From positions 2,325-35,191 of the forward strand of contig NZ_CADCUP010000108.1 of NCBI RefSeq assembly GCF_902805925.1: a stretch of 32,867 bases of DNA, given 5' to 3'. The position numbers and the translations under genes were made by a program. The DNA is from an uncultured Nocardioides sp. (GTDB lineage Bacteria; Actinomycetota; Actinomycetes; Propionibacteriales; Nocardioidaceae). The notes beneath the pieces are model-generated. The model had not been told where the DNA came from. It worked only from the letters and a program-made list of their open reading frames with translations, and did not search any database. Positions 15,001 to 23,710 of this stretch are shown one piece after another. Positions within the stretch are counted from its first letter, which is position 1; each line of letters starts with the position of its first letter.

Positions 15001-16557
15001 GTGACCCCCACGGACAGCGCTCCCACCGACAGCGCTCCCAGCGACAGTGCTCCCGGCGCCGCCGGCACGCCGGTGCTCACCGCCTCCGGCATGACCAAGA
15101 GCTTCCTGGGCCACACCGTCCTGGCGGACGTCTCCATCGAGATGTTCCCCGGACGCGTCCACGGCCTGGTCGGCGAGAACGGCGCCGGCAAGTCGACCCT
15201 GATGAAGCTGCTCGCCGGCGTGCACCAGCCCGACTCGGGCCGCCTCGTCATCGACGGCGAGGAGCGCACCTTCAGCCACCCCGTCCAGGCCCAGCACGCC
15301 GGTGTGTCCACGGTGTTCCAGGAGTTCAACCTCCTGCCCGAGCGCACCGTCGCCGAGAACATCTGGATCGGACGCGAGCCCCGACGCGGCGGCCTCGTCG
15401 ACACCGGCCGGATGCGCCGCGACACCGCTGAGCTGCTCGAGGGCCTGGGCGTGCAGGCACTGGATCCCGCCACGGTGGTCCGCAGCCTCTCGGTGGCCGA
15501 GCAGCAGGTCGTGGAGATCGCCAAGGCGGTCAGCCACGACGCCCGGATCATCTCCATGGACGAGCCGACCGCGGCGCTCGCCGACCACGAGGTCGAGCTG
15601 CTCTACTCGATCATCGCGCGCCTGACCGGCCGCGGCGTCGCGATCCTCTACGTCTCCCACCGGCTCAAGGAGATCTTCCGGCTCTGCGACGAGATCACCG
15701 TGCTCAAGGACGGCCGGCTCGTCACCCACCAGCCCACCACCGAGCTCGACGAGGCCTCGCTGGTGCGCCACATGGTCGGACGGTCGATCGAGTCCTTCTT
15801 CCCCGACCCGCTGCCCGGCACCGAGCCGGGCGAGACCCGGCTGGTGCTCGAGGGCGTCGGCAACGGCTACGTCGACGACGTCACCCTCACGCTGCGCGCC
15901 GGCGAGATCGTCGGGCTCGCGGGCCTCCAGGGCTCCGGCCGGACCGAGCTGCTCGAGGGCGTCTTCGGCGTGCAGCCCTTCACCCGCGGCCGGATGGAGC
16001 TCGACGGCCGCGACACGCACGTGAGGTCGGCCCGGGCCGCGGTGCGCCAGCGACTGGCCTTCATCACCGAGGACCGGAAGGCCAAGGGGCTCGCCCTCAA
16101 CCAGTCGATCCTGGACAACGCCCTCGGCGTCGTCCGGGCGGTGTTCCCCGGCACGACCGAGCGCTCCCGCAAGGAGGTGCCCGGCGTGCTGTCGTCGCTG
16201 GAGGTGTCCGCCCGCGGCCTGGACCAGGAGGTGCAGTACCTCTCGGGCGGCAACCAGCAGAAGGTCGTGCTCACCCGCTGGCTCTCCATCGCCCCGCGCG
16301 TCGTGCTGATGGACGAGCCCACGCGGGGCATCGACGTCGGCGCCAAGCACGCCGTCTACGAGCTGATGCGCCGCCTGGTGGCCGACGGCGTCGCGATCCT
16401 GATGGTCTCCAGCGAGCTGCCGGAGGTCATCGGGATGTCCGACCGCATCCTGGTGATGCGCGACGGGCGCCTGGCCGGCGAGCTGCCGCCGGGCTCGACC
16501 GAGGAGCAGGTGCTCGCGCTGGCCACCGGCGCGGAGCTCACGGAGGACGTCGCATGA
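15001..16557 (+). CDS. Sugar ABC transporter, double ATP-binding subunit (RbsA/XylG type)
   Basis: 518 residues from GTG 15001. Two ABC domains in tandem: the first has Walker A GENGAGKST (59-67), LSVAEQQ signature (163-169) and Walker B SMDEPTAAL; the second has a degenerate Walker A (LQGSGRTELL), LSGGNQQK signature (about 415-422) and MDEPTRGIDVG. One good and one degenerate site is the rule in ribose/xylose/galactose importers of this class. Residues 5-19 are three copies of DSAP plus one residue, encoded by three 15-bp repeats. It powers uptake through the two permeases that follow, the first overlapping it by ATGA. Confidence 0.95.
   Translation: MTPTDSAPTDSAPSDSAPGAAGTPVLTASGMTKSFLGHTVLADVSIEMFPGRVHGLVGENGAGKSTLMKLLAGVHQPDSGRLVIDGEERTFSHPVQAQHAGVSTVFQEFNLLPERTVAENIWIGREPRRGGLVDTGRMRRDTAELLEGLGVQALDPATVVRSLSVAEQQVVEIAKAVSHDARIISMDEPTAALADHEVELLYSIIARLTGRGVAILYVSHRLKEIFRLCDEITVLKDGRLVTHQPTTELDEASLVRHMVGRSIESFFPDPLPGTEPGETRLVLEGVGNGYVDDVTLTLRAGEIVGLAGLQGSGRTELLEGVFGVQPFTRGRMELDGRDTHVRSARAAVRQRLAFITEDRKAKGLALNQSILDNALGVVRAVFPGTTERSRKEVPGVLSSLEVSARGLDQEVQYLSGGNQQKVVLTRWLSIAPRVVLMDEPTRGIDVGAKHAVYELMRRLVADGVAILMVSSELPEVIGMSDRILVMRDGRLAGELPPGSTEEQVLALATGAELTEDVA
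15013..15057 (+). repeat. Three tandem 15-bp repeats in the ABC ATPase N-terminus
   Basis: Units at 15013-15027, 15028-15042 and 15043-15057 share GACAGCGCTCCCACC with one to three changes each and encode DSAPT, DSAPS and DSAPG. They lie before the first ABC domain, and copy number could vary without breaking the frame. Confidence 0.85.
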
Positions 16558-17639
16558 AGACCCTGACCCGGAGCCACCGGAGCGGCACCGACGCTGCGTC
16601 CCAGGGGAGCAGCATCGGGGGCCGGCCACCGCGCAGCCGCGCGCCGATGACCACCACGGGCATCATCTACGTCGTCCTCGCGCTGGTGGTCGTGGTCGGC
16701 GCCGTCCTGACCGCCACCCAGGGGCGCAACTTCTTCAGCGTCACCAACATCTCCGCGATCCTGACCGCGCTCAGCGTCCTCGGCTTCATCTCGATCGGAC
16801 AGACGCTGGTGATCCTCGCGGGCAGCCTGGACCTCTCGGTGCCGTACGTCGTGAGCCTCTCCAGCCTCGTCGGCGGGGGAGTGATGGCCGGGCGCTCGGA
16901 GAACATCGTCCAGGGCGTCGCTCTGGCCCTGCTCGTCTCGGCCGGCATCGGGCTGGTGATCGGCCTGCTCGTGACGGTGCTCGACGTCCACGGCTTCGTC
17001 GCCACGCTCGGCATCGGCCTGGTGGTCAGCGGCTACCTCGCCGTCAACTACCAGGGCAGCAGCGGCTCGGCGCCCCGCGACTTCCGGCTGATCGGCATCA
17101 CCCGCATCGGCATCCTGCCGATCTCCACGCTGATCATGCTGGTGATCGCCGCGCTGGTGATCGTCCTGCTGCGCCGCACCCGCCTCGGGCACCACCTGTA
17201 CGCCGTGGGCGGCAACCGCGAGGTCGCCCGCATGTCGGGCATCCGCACCGCCACGCCGGTGATCGTCGCCCACGTGCTCTGCTCCACCCTGGCCGGCATG
17301 GCGGGCCTGCTGCTGCTGGCCCGGCTGAGTGTCGGCAGCCCCACGATCGGCAGCCAGGGTCGCTACGACCTGCTCTCCATCGCGGCGGTCGTGCTCGGCG
17401 GCAGCCTGCTCGCCGGCGGCAAGGGCAGCATCCTGGGCACCCTCGGCGGCGTCGCGATCTTCGCCGTCCTCGACAGCACCATGGACGTCATGTCCGTCAA
17501 CGCCTTCATCCAGGACGTCATCCGCGGCCTGGTGATCGTGCTGGCGGTGGCCGTCTACGCCCGCCGGAGCATGGCCCGCAGGCCGGCCCGGTTCGACCGA
17601 CCGACGGGCGTCAAGGCCGTCCTGAAGGAGGCACAGTGA
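16554..17639 (+). CDS. Sugar ABC transporter permease 1 (RbsC/AraH family)
   Basis: 361 residues; its ATG overlaps the stop of the ATPase gene. After a polar N-terminal stretch of about 30 residues there are eight to ten hydrophobic segments. The BPD_transp_2 hallmarks are the early GQTLVILAGSLDLSVP motif and the late GRYDLLSIAAVVLGGSLLAGGKGS motif that meets the ATPase. It forms the membrane channel, probably as a heterodimer with permease 2, because two different permeases follow one double ATPase. Confidence 0.94.
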   Translation: MKTLTRSHRSGTDAASQGSSIGGRPPRSRAPMTTTGIIYVVLALVVVVGAVLTATQGRNFFSVTNISAILTALSVLGFISIGQTLVILAGSLDLSVPYVVSLSSLVGGGVMAGRSENIVQGVALALLVSAGIGLVIGLLVTVLDVHGFVATLGIGLVVSGYLAVNYQGSSGSAPRDFRLIGITRIGILPISTLIMLVIAALVIVLLRRTRLGHHLYAVGGNREVARMSGIRTATPVIVAHVLCSTLAGMAGLLLLARLSVGSPTIGSQGRYDLLSIAAVVLGGSLLAGGKGSILGTLGGVAIFAVLDSTMDVMSVNAFIQDVIRGLVIVLAVAVYARRSMARRPARFDRPTGVKAVLKEAQ

Positions 17640-18727
17640 GCACCGTGATCCCCGGGGTCGCAGGGGCCCCCGAGCAGCGGCGCGCGATCCCCGCGCACGA
17701 GGGCGGCGCCGGCCAGCGGTTGCTGCGCACCGCGGCCACGCCCGGTGGCGGGGTGTTCGTGCTGGTCGCGATCCTGCTGGCCGCGATCATCTGGCAGAAC
17801 CCCTCCTTCGGCGAGCCCGGGTCGCTGATCCGCTTCATGGGCCGCACCGCGCCGATCGCCATCGCGGCCATGGGCCAGTACTTCGTCATCGTCGCCGGCG
17901 AGTTCGACCTGTCCATGGGCGCCCTGGTCACCACGCAGGTCGTGATGGCGGGCAGCCTCATCGGGCAGGACGAGGGCCGGATCCTGCCGGTCATGCTGCT
18001 CATGCTGGTCGTCGGCGTGCTGGTCGGCGTGCTCAACGGCCTCGGCACGACGCTGCTGCGGGTGCCCAGCTTCATCGTCACCCTGGGCATGATGCTGGCG
18101 CTGAGCGGCCTGGTCTTCTACCTCACCGGCGGCGCGGCCAGCGGCAACCCGGTCGACTCGTTCCGCCAGATCGGCCGTGGCGGCATCGAGGATGTCCCCG
18201 TCCTGGACGTCATCCCCTACCCCTTCATCATCCTGGTGGTGCTCGCCGTCGGCGCGACCGTCCTGATGCGCCGCCCCTTCGGCCGCACGCTCATCGCGGT
18301 CGGGGACAACCCCGACGCCGCCGAGCTCGCCGGCTCGCCCGTGTGGTGGGTCAAGGTCCGGGCGTTCGTGCTGTCGTCGCTGGCGGCCACCGTCGCCGGG
18401 ATCATCCTGGTCGGCTACGCCGGCGTGCACCCCTCCGTGGGCCGGGGCTATGAGTTCACCGCCATCACCGCCGTCGTCCTCGGCGGCGTGGTCCTCGGCG
18501 GCGGGCGCGGGTGGGTCCTCTCGGCCGCCGCCGGCGCCTTCGCCCTGGAGCTGCTGTTCACGCTCCTCAACTTCATCGGTGTCGAGTCGACGTGGCGCGA
18601 CACCGTGCAGGGCCTCATCATCATCGCCGCCGTGGCCCTGGCGTCTCGGGCATGGCGGAGGGGCCGCCGGCCCAGCCGGCCGACCCCCGAAGCAACCGCA
18701 CCACACCACCCTGCCTCCGGGCACTGA
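17636..18727 (+). CDS. Sugar ABC transporter permease 2 (RbsC family)
   Basis: 363 residues from a GTG overlapping the previous stop (GTGA), behind GAAGGAGGC. It is the same family as permease 1 but clearly diverged. The GQYFVIVAGEFDLSMGALV motif and the EFTAITAVVLGGVVLGGGRG motif align with those of permease 1. The C-terminus is basic and proline-rich. Two paralogous permeases suggest a heterodimeric channel. Confidence 0.93.
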   Translation: MSTVIPGVAGAPEQRRAIPAHEGGAGQRLLRTAATPGGGVFVLVAILLAAIIWQNPSFGEPGSLIRFMGRTAPIAIAAMGQYFVIVAGEFDLSMGALVTTQVVMAGSLIGQDEGRILPVMLLMLVVGVLVGVLNGLGTTLLRVPSFIVTLGMMLALSGLVFYLTGGAASGNPVDSFRQIGRGGIEDVPVLDVIPYPFIILVVLAVGATVLMRRPFGRTLIAVGDNPDAAELAGSPVWWVKVRAFVLSSLAATVAGIILVGYAGVHPSVGRGYEFTAITAVVLGGVVLGGGRGWVLSAAAGAFALELLFTLLNFIGVESTWRDTVQGLIIIAAVALASRAWRRGRRPSRPTPEATAPHHPASGH

Positions 18728-18745
18728 ACACAGGAGAAGAAGTCC

Positions 18746-19981
18746 ATGCGCATCACCTCACGATGGGCACCGCTGGCAGCCGGGGCAGCCCTCGCGCTCA
18801 CCCTCAGTGCCTGCAGCACCTCGACCGACGAGACGGCCGAGGAATCCCCGGACGCTGCCGCGAGCCAGGACGGCGGCGTGGAGGAGGCGAACACCGACTC
18901 CGCCGAGTGGTTCGTCCAGGCCGACTTCGACGAGCAGGACCAGCAGCGCGGCGCGACGTTCGAGGGCGACGAGGCCCAGCCGTACCTGCAGTACCTCGAC
19001 GGCGAGATGACCGACACCTCGCAGTTCAAGTCGACGGGGGCCAAGAAGGCGTGCTTCGCCAACGCCTCCATCAGCAACCCGTGGCGGCAGACCGGCTGGA
19101 TCACCATGAACCAGCAGCTCGAGGCGCTCCAGGAGTCCGGCGTGATCTCCGAGATGGAGACCCGCGACGCCCAGGACGACGACAACACCCAGATCGGCGA
19201 CATCGACTACCTCATCACCGAGGGCAACTGCGACGCGTTCATCATCTCGCCCAACTCCACGGCCGCGATGACGCCGGCCGTCGAGCGCGCCTGTGAGACC
19301 GGCAAGCCGGTCGTGGTGTTCGACCGCGGCGTCGAGACCGACTGCGCCACGACGTTCATCCACCCCATCGGTGGCTACGCCTGGGGCATCGACACCGCCA
19401 GCTTCCTCTCCGAGAACCTCGAGGAGGGCGACAAGGTCGTCGCGCTGCGCATCCTGCCCGGCGTCGACGTGCTGGAGACCCGCTGGGCGGCGGCCGAGAA
19501 GATCTTCGAGGAGAACGGCATCGAGGCGACCGACTACTTCACCGGCGCCGACCCGACCGAGATCAAGAAGATCATCTCCGACGAGCTCGCCCAGGGCGAC
19601 GTCCAGGGCGTGTGGATGGACGCCGGTGACGGTGCGGTCGCGGCCATCGAGGCGTTCGAGGACGCCGGCAAGGACTACCCGGTCATGACCGGCGAGGACG
19701 AGATGAGCTTCCTGCGCAAGTGGGAGGAGACCGGCCTGACCGGCATGGCGCCCGTCTACTCCAACTTCCAGTGGCGCACCCCGCTCCTGGCGCTGGAGAA
19801 GATCTTCGCGGGCGAGGAGGTCCCCAAGGAGTGGGTGCTCCCGCAGACCCCGATCCTGGAGGACGAGCGGTCGCAGTTCCTCGAGGCGAACGACGGCATG
19901 CCCGACGGGCACTACGCCAAGTTCGGTGGCGAGGACCTGACCGGCTACCCGGAGGTCTGGCAGGAGCGCCAGATCCCCTGA
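18746..19981 (+). CDS. Sugar ABC transporter substrate-binding lipoprotein
   Basis: 411 residues, ATG behind CAGGAGAAG. The signal peptide ends in a lipobox (LTLSAC, Cys near residue 23), then an acidic Ser/Ala linker and a periplasmic-binding type 1 fold of the ribose-binding group. The first strand reads KKACFANASISNPWRQTGW, and CDAFIISPNSTAAMTPAV and KPVVVFDRGVETD are typical hinge and pocket segments. It captures the sugar outside the cell and delivers it to the permeases. Aromatic residues (WRQ, FQWRT) near predicted pocket positions suggest a pyranose-like ligand, but the identity cannot be read. Confidence 0.93.
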   Translation: MRITSRWAPLAAGAALALTLSACSTSTDETAEESPDAAASQDGGVEEANTDSAEWFVQADFDEQDQQRGATFEGDEAQPYLQYLDGEMTDTSQFKSTGAKKACFANASISNPWRQTGWITMNQQLEALQESGVISEMETRDAQDDDNTQIGDIDYLITEGNCDAFIISPNSTAAMTPAVERACETGKPVVVFDRGVETDCATTFIHPIGGYAWGIDTASFLSENLEEGDKVVALRILPGVDVLETRWAAAEKIFEENGIEATDYFTGADPTEIKKIISDELAQGDVQGVWMDAGDGAVAAIEAFEDAGKDYPVMTGEDEMSFLRKWEETGLTGMAPVYSNFQWRTPLLALEKIFAGEEVPKEWVLPQTPILEDERSQFLEANDGMPDGHYAKFGGEDLTGYPEVWQERQIP

Positions 19982-20013
19982 CAGCACTCGTCCCGACGAA
20001 AGGCGATACCCAC

Positions 20014-20895
20014 ATGAGAGCCGTGGGAGTGAACACGTGGGTGTGGGTCTCACCCCTCACCGACGACAACGTGGCCACCCTGCTGCGCACGGTCGCGGAC
20101 CTGGGGTTCGACGCGGTGGAGATCCCACTGGAGAACGTCGGTGACCTCAGCGCCGAGACGGTGGGTGCCGCCCTCGCGGACACCGGCCTGACGCCGTACG
20201 TCGTGGGTGCGATGGCCCCGGGGCGGGACCTGGTCTCGACCGATCCCGCCTCGGTGGCCCGCACCCGCGACTACCTGCGGGGCTGCATCGACCTGGCGTC
20301 GTCCGTCGGCGCCAGGTCGGTGTGCGGGCCGTTCTACGCGGCCACCGGCCGGGTGTGGCGGATGGACCCCGCCGAGCGCACCGCGGCGTACGCCGGGATG
20401 CGCGAGGGCCTCGCGCCGGTGGTCGACCACGCCGGCGAGCGCGGGGTCACGCTCGGGATCGAGCCGCTCAACCGCTACGAGACCTCGCTCGTCAACACCG
20501 TCGACCAGGCCCTCGAGGCCTACGACGCGATGCTGGGGCCGGCCCTGGGCCTGGCCCTGGACACCTACCACCTCAACCTCGAGGAGCGCTCCACCGCCGA
20601 CGCCGTACGACGCGCCGGCACCCACCTCGTCCACCTCCAGGTCTGCGGCAGCGACCGGGGTGCGCCGGGTGGTGACCAGACCGACTGGCCGGCGCTGCTG
20701 GCCGCTCTCGACGACGTGGGCTACGACGGGCCGCTGAACATCGAGAGCTTCACCGCGGAGAACGCCTCCATCGCGACGGCGGCGTCGATCTGGCGGCCGC
20801 TGGCAGCCAGCCAGGACGCCCTCGCCCGCGACGGCCTCGCGTTCCTGCGCTCACTGACGGCCGCCCCGGCGGCCAGGGAGAGAGAAGCCTCATGA
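20014..20895 (+). CDS. Sugar isomerase/epimerase, xylose-isomerase-like TIM barrel (first)
   Basis: 293 residues, ATG behind GAAAGGCG. The AP_endonuc_2 barrel resembles D-tagatose/D-psicose 3-epimerases: metal-binding Glu in [11 protein letters not shown], Asp in [11 protein letters not shown], the [16 protein letters not shown] loop, and the last Glu in PLNIESF. Where 3-epimerases usually have a metal-binding His in that loop, this protein appears to have Gln, as in hydroxypyruvate isomerase-like enzymes. The reaction is probably epimerisation, isomerisation or elimination on a keto-sugar. Its stop overlaps the next gene (ATGA), so it works with the dehydrogenase. Confidence 0.88.
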   Translation: MRAVGVNTWVWVSPLTDDNVATLLRTVADLGFDAVEIPLENVGDLSAETVGAALADTGLTPYVVGAMAPGRDLVSTDPASVARTRDYLRGCIDLASSVGARSVCGPFYAATGRVWRMDPAERTAAYAGMREGLAPVVDHAGERGVTLGIEPLNRYETSLVNTVDQALEAYDAMLGPALGLALDTYHLNLEERSTADAVRRAGTHLVHLQVCGSDRGAPGGDQTDWPALLAALDDVGYDGPLNIESFTAENASIATAASIWRPLAASQDALARDGLAFLRSLTAAPAAREREAS

Positions 20896-22034
20896 CGACC
20901 CCGAGTCTCGGTGTGGCCGTCATCGGCCACGCGTTCATGGGCAAGGCCCACTCGCACGCCTGGCGCAACGTGGGGGCGTTCTTCCCCGAGGCGCCCCGCG
21001 TCCGCCAGCAGGTGCTGGTGGGCCGCGACCCGGCCCGGGTGACGGCCGCCGCACGCGACTACGGCTGGACCGACGTGGCGACCGAGTGGACCACCGTGCT
21101 GGACCGCGACGACGTCGACATCGTCGACGTGTGCGTGCCGGGTCACCTGCACGCCGAGATCGCGCTCGCCGCCCTCGCCGCCGGCAAGCACGTCCTGGTC
21201 GAGAAGCCGCTGGCCAACACCGTCAAGGAGGCCGAGCAGCTAGCGGCGGCGGCCGCCGAGGCGCACCGGCACGGCGTGGTCTCGATGGTCGGGTTCAACT
21301 ACCGACGGGTGCCGGCCCTGGCGCTGGCCCGCCGGCTGGTCGCCGAGGGGCGGCTGGGCGTGGTGCGCGAGGTCCGCGCGGCGTACCTGCAGGACTGGCT
21401 GGCCGACGACGACGCCCCCATGAGCTGGCGGCTGCGGCAGGACACCGCCGGCTCGGGGGCCCTGGGCGACCTCGGCTCGCACGTCGTCGACCTGGTCCGC
21501 CACCTGCTCGACGACGAGGTCGCAAGCGTCTCCGGCGACCTGCACACCTTCACCCGCGAGCGCAGCGGTCCCGACGGGGTCGAGCGGGTGACGGTCGACG
21601 ACGCGGCCTGGGCCTGGCTCGGCATGGCCTCGGGCGCCCGCGCCAGCGTCGAGGTCAGCCGGGTGGCCACCGGCCGCAAGAACGGCCTCTGCCTGGAGCT
21701 GTACGGCACCGAGGGCGCCCTCACCTTCGACCTCGAGCGGCTCAACGAGCTCCACGTGACCGGTCGCGACGGCGGGTTCGAGCGCATCCTGGTCACCGAG
21801 CCGACCCACCCCTACGTCGGTGCGTGGTGGCCGCCCGGCCACACGCTCGGCTGGGACCACACCTTCACCCACCAGGCCTCGGAGCTCCTCTGCGCCATCG
21901 CCGCCGGCGAGGCAGTGCGGCCCTCCTTCGACGACGGCCTGGCCGTGCAGCGCACGCTGGCCGCGGTCGAGGACAGTGCCCGCGACGCCGGTCGGCGCAT
22001 CCACCTCGACAGCGCGATCGGAGCCGCTCCATGA
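20892..22034 (+). CDS. Gfo/Idh/MocA-family sugar dehydrogenase
   Basis: 380 residues. The NAD(P)-binding Rossmann domain starts with [17 protein letters not shown], in which the second glycine of the usual GxGxxG is Ala-Phe, and contains [13 protein letters not shown] (about residues 102-114) with the family's catalytic EKP. The C-terminal domain has [17 protein letters not shown] and [18 protein letters not shown], the latter with the conserved Asp and His. This resembles my recollection of levoglucosan 3-dehydrogenase and inositol or glycoside dehydrogenases, which oxidise a ring hydroxyl using NAD(P)+. It overlaps both neighbouring isomerase genes by ATGA, so the three are translated together. 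Confidence 0.92.
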   Translation: MTTPSLGVAVIGHAFMGKAHSHAWRNVGAFFPEAPRVRQQVLVGRDPARVTAAARDYGWTDVATEWTTVLDRDDVDIVDVCVPGHLHAEIALAALAAGKHVLVEKPLANTVKEAEQLAAAAAEAHRHGVVSMVGFNYRRVPALALARRLVAEGRLGVVREVRAAYLQDWLADDDAPMSWRLRQDTAGSGALGDLGSHVVDLVRHLLDDEVASVSGDLHTFTRERSGPDGVERVTVDDAAWAWLGMASGARASVEVSRVATGRKNGLCLELYGTEGALTFDLERLNELHVTGRDGGFERILVTEPTHPYVGAWWPPGHTLGWDHTFTHQASELLCAIAAGEAVRPSFDDGLAVQRTLAAVEDSARDAGRRIHLDSAIGAAP

Positions 22035-23029
22035 CCAGGCCCTACACCCTGTTCACCGGCCAGTGGGCGGACCTCACGCTGGAGGAGGTGGCGGGCCTGG
22101 CGGCCGGCTGGGGCTACGACGGCCTGGAGGTGGCCGTGTCGGGGGAGCACCTCGACGCCTGGCGCGTCGACGAGGACGGCTACGTCGAGGAGCGCCTCGC
22201 GCTGCTCGAGCGCCACGGGCTGAGGCTGTGGGCCATCTCCAACCACCTGACCGGCCAGGCCGTCTGCGACGCCCCGATCGACGACCGCCACCGCGCCATC
22301 GTGCGCGAGAGGGTGTGGGGTGACGGTGACGCCGAGGGGGTGCGGCAGCGCGCCGCCGAGGAGATGAAGCTGACCGCGCGTCTCGCGCAGCGGCTCGGCG
22401 TGGCGACGGTGGTCGGCTTCACCGGCTCCTCCACCTGGCCCTACGTCGCGATGTTCCCGCCCGTGCCGGCGTCGACCATCGAGGCGGGCTACCAGGACTT
22501 CGCCGACCGGTGGAACCCGATCCTCGACGTGTTCGACGAGTGCGGCGTGCGCTTCGCCCACGAGGTGCACCCCTCGGAGATCGCCTACGACTACTGGACG
22601 ACCCGGAGGGCCCTCGACGCCATCGGCAACCGCCCGGCCTTCGGGCTCAACTGGGACCCCAGCCACATGATGTGGCAGGGCCTGGACCCCGTCGCATTTC
22701 TCACCGACTTCGCCGACCGGATCTACCACGTGGACTGCAAGGACACCCGGATGCGGATGGGCGGGGGCCGCAACGGCATCCTGTCCTCCCACCTGCCGTG
22801 GGGCGATCCGCATCGCGGCTGGGACTTCGTCTCCGCGGGCCGCGGCGACGTGCCGTGGGAGGACTGCTTCCGCGCCCTGTCGGCGATCGGCTACGACGGC
22901 CCCATCTCGGTGGAGTGGGAGGACGCCGGGATGGACCGCCTGCACGGCGCCCCCGAGGCGCTGGAGTTCCTGCGGCGCTTCGACTACCCGCCGCCCTCGG
23001 CCGCCTTCGACGCGGCGTTCTCGCAGTAG
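22031..23029 (+). CDS. Sugar isomerase/epimerase, xylose-isomerase-like TIM barrel (second)
   Basis: 332 residues, ATG overlapping the dehydrogenase stop. The barrel opens with [14 protein letters not shown] and has a likely Glu-Asp-His-Glu metal site: [36 protein letters not shown] and [11 protein letters not shown]. It is longer than the first barrel and only distantly related, so they should do different reactions. Related proteins next to Gfo/Idh/MocA enzymes act on 3-keto-glycosides by beta-elimination or hydration in levoglucosan and C-glycoside pathways; a similar role here is inference. It is the last gene of the operon, and a hairpin follows at 23050. Confidence 0.9.
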   Translation: MTRPYTLFTGQWADLTLEEVAGLAAGWGYDGLEVAVSGEHLDAWRVDEDGYVEERLALLERHGLRLWAISNHLTGQAVCDAPIDDRHRAIVRERVWGDGDAEGVRQRAAEEMKLTARLAQRLGVATVVGFTGSSTWPYVAMFPPVPASTIEAGYQDFADRWNPILDVFDECGVRFAHEVHPSEIAYDYWTTRRALDAIGNRPAFGLNWDPSHMMWQGLDPVAFLTDFADRIYHVDCKDTRMRMGGGRNGILSSHLPWGDPHRGWDFVSAGRGDVPWEDCFRALSAIGYDGPISVEWEDAGMDRLHGAPEALEFLRRFDYPPPSAAFDAAFSQ

Positions 23030-23049
23030 CCACCGGCGGCGTACGACGC

Positions 23050-23066
23050 CCGGCGGTCACCGCCGG
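23050..23066 (+). terminator. Hairpin terminator of the sugar operon
   Basis: CCGGCGG and CCGCCGG pair perfectly over a 3-nt loop, 20 nt after the last stop codon. There is no U-tract. Confidence 0.65.
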
Positions 23067-23581
23067 ACGCGGAAGGTCCTGCTGCCCCTGAACCGGCTGA
23101 CCGGGGTCGGATCGTCGGCCTCGGTCATGAGGGGGCCGGCCCGCTGGCCGGCGAGTGCTCCCGACGACGCGGCGGTGCCTGCGGACGCGGGAGCAGCGAG
23201 CGCCGAGCGCCAGCACGAAGGGCCACGGCCAGGGCGGAGGAGGTGATGCGCGTGCTGCACCGCACCCGCCGGCCGTCCACAGGCAGAGCGCCCGGCTGGG
23301 GACGAAGGACCCCGTCCTGTGGAGGAGCGGGAGCGCTCCTGTGCACGAGCTGTGGAGGACACGCCGTTCCGGAGAAATGTCGGGGGAAGGCGGCCCGAAC
23401 CCCTTGTGCGTCGGGGCCTCGCGGGCATAGAACTCTCTCTACCAGCACCGCTCGCGGGGCTGGGGGTCGGACAGGAGAGACGGTCCAGACGGCGACTTCG
23501 GTCGTCGCGCAGCACCGGTGACGGGCGCTGTGGGACTCAGGAGGCCTGATCGATCGACCGGGCGTCACCACTGGTCACCCC

Positions 23582-23618
23582 GAGGGGCTCCTGATGCTCA
23601 TACCATCAAGAGCCCCTC
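23582..23618. terminator. Long hairpin, probable dinB terminator
   Basis: GAGGGGCTC (23582-23590) and GAGCCCCTC (23610-23618) pair perfectly, with an inner GATG/CATC stem. It lies 93 nt beyond the dinB stop on the minus strand. On the plus strand it is followed by CCTATTT, so it could also end a transcript coming from the gene-free segment. Confidence 0.65.
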
Positions 23619-23710
23619 ACCCTATTTCCCGTGCGTGACGAGACCCTGCCGACTCTGGCGGGCACCGCGCCGGCCGTCAACCAATGCACGGTGACGACCG
23701 GGTGACGTGC

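Larger units (their letters stand above)
23030..23710. other. Gene-free 680-nt segment with several hairpins
   Basis: No frame here has convincing protein features; the frames are Arg/Pro/Ala-rich shadows. Visible structure: hairpins at 23050-23066, 23300-23317 (GGACG/CGTCC), 23323-23340 (AGGAGCG/CGCTCCT with a 4-nt loop) and 23582-23618. The region lies between the 3' ends of the sugar operon and dinB, so two terminators explain only its edges. The middle could hold a small RNA or be remnant DNA. Confidence 0.55.

Noticed and set aside
23275..23356. Three TCCACA-type motifs resembling parts of DnaA boxes
   Set aside because: Each matches only the 6-7 nt core, the 5' TT is missing, and there is no AT-rich unwinding region or replication gene nearby.
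23125..23571. Minus-strand frame of 148 codons in the gene-free segment
   Set aside because: It is Arg/Pro/Ser/Ala-rich, has no recognisable motif, no ribosome site or -10 at a fitting distance, and crosses hairpins. Not supported as a gene.
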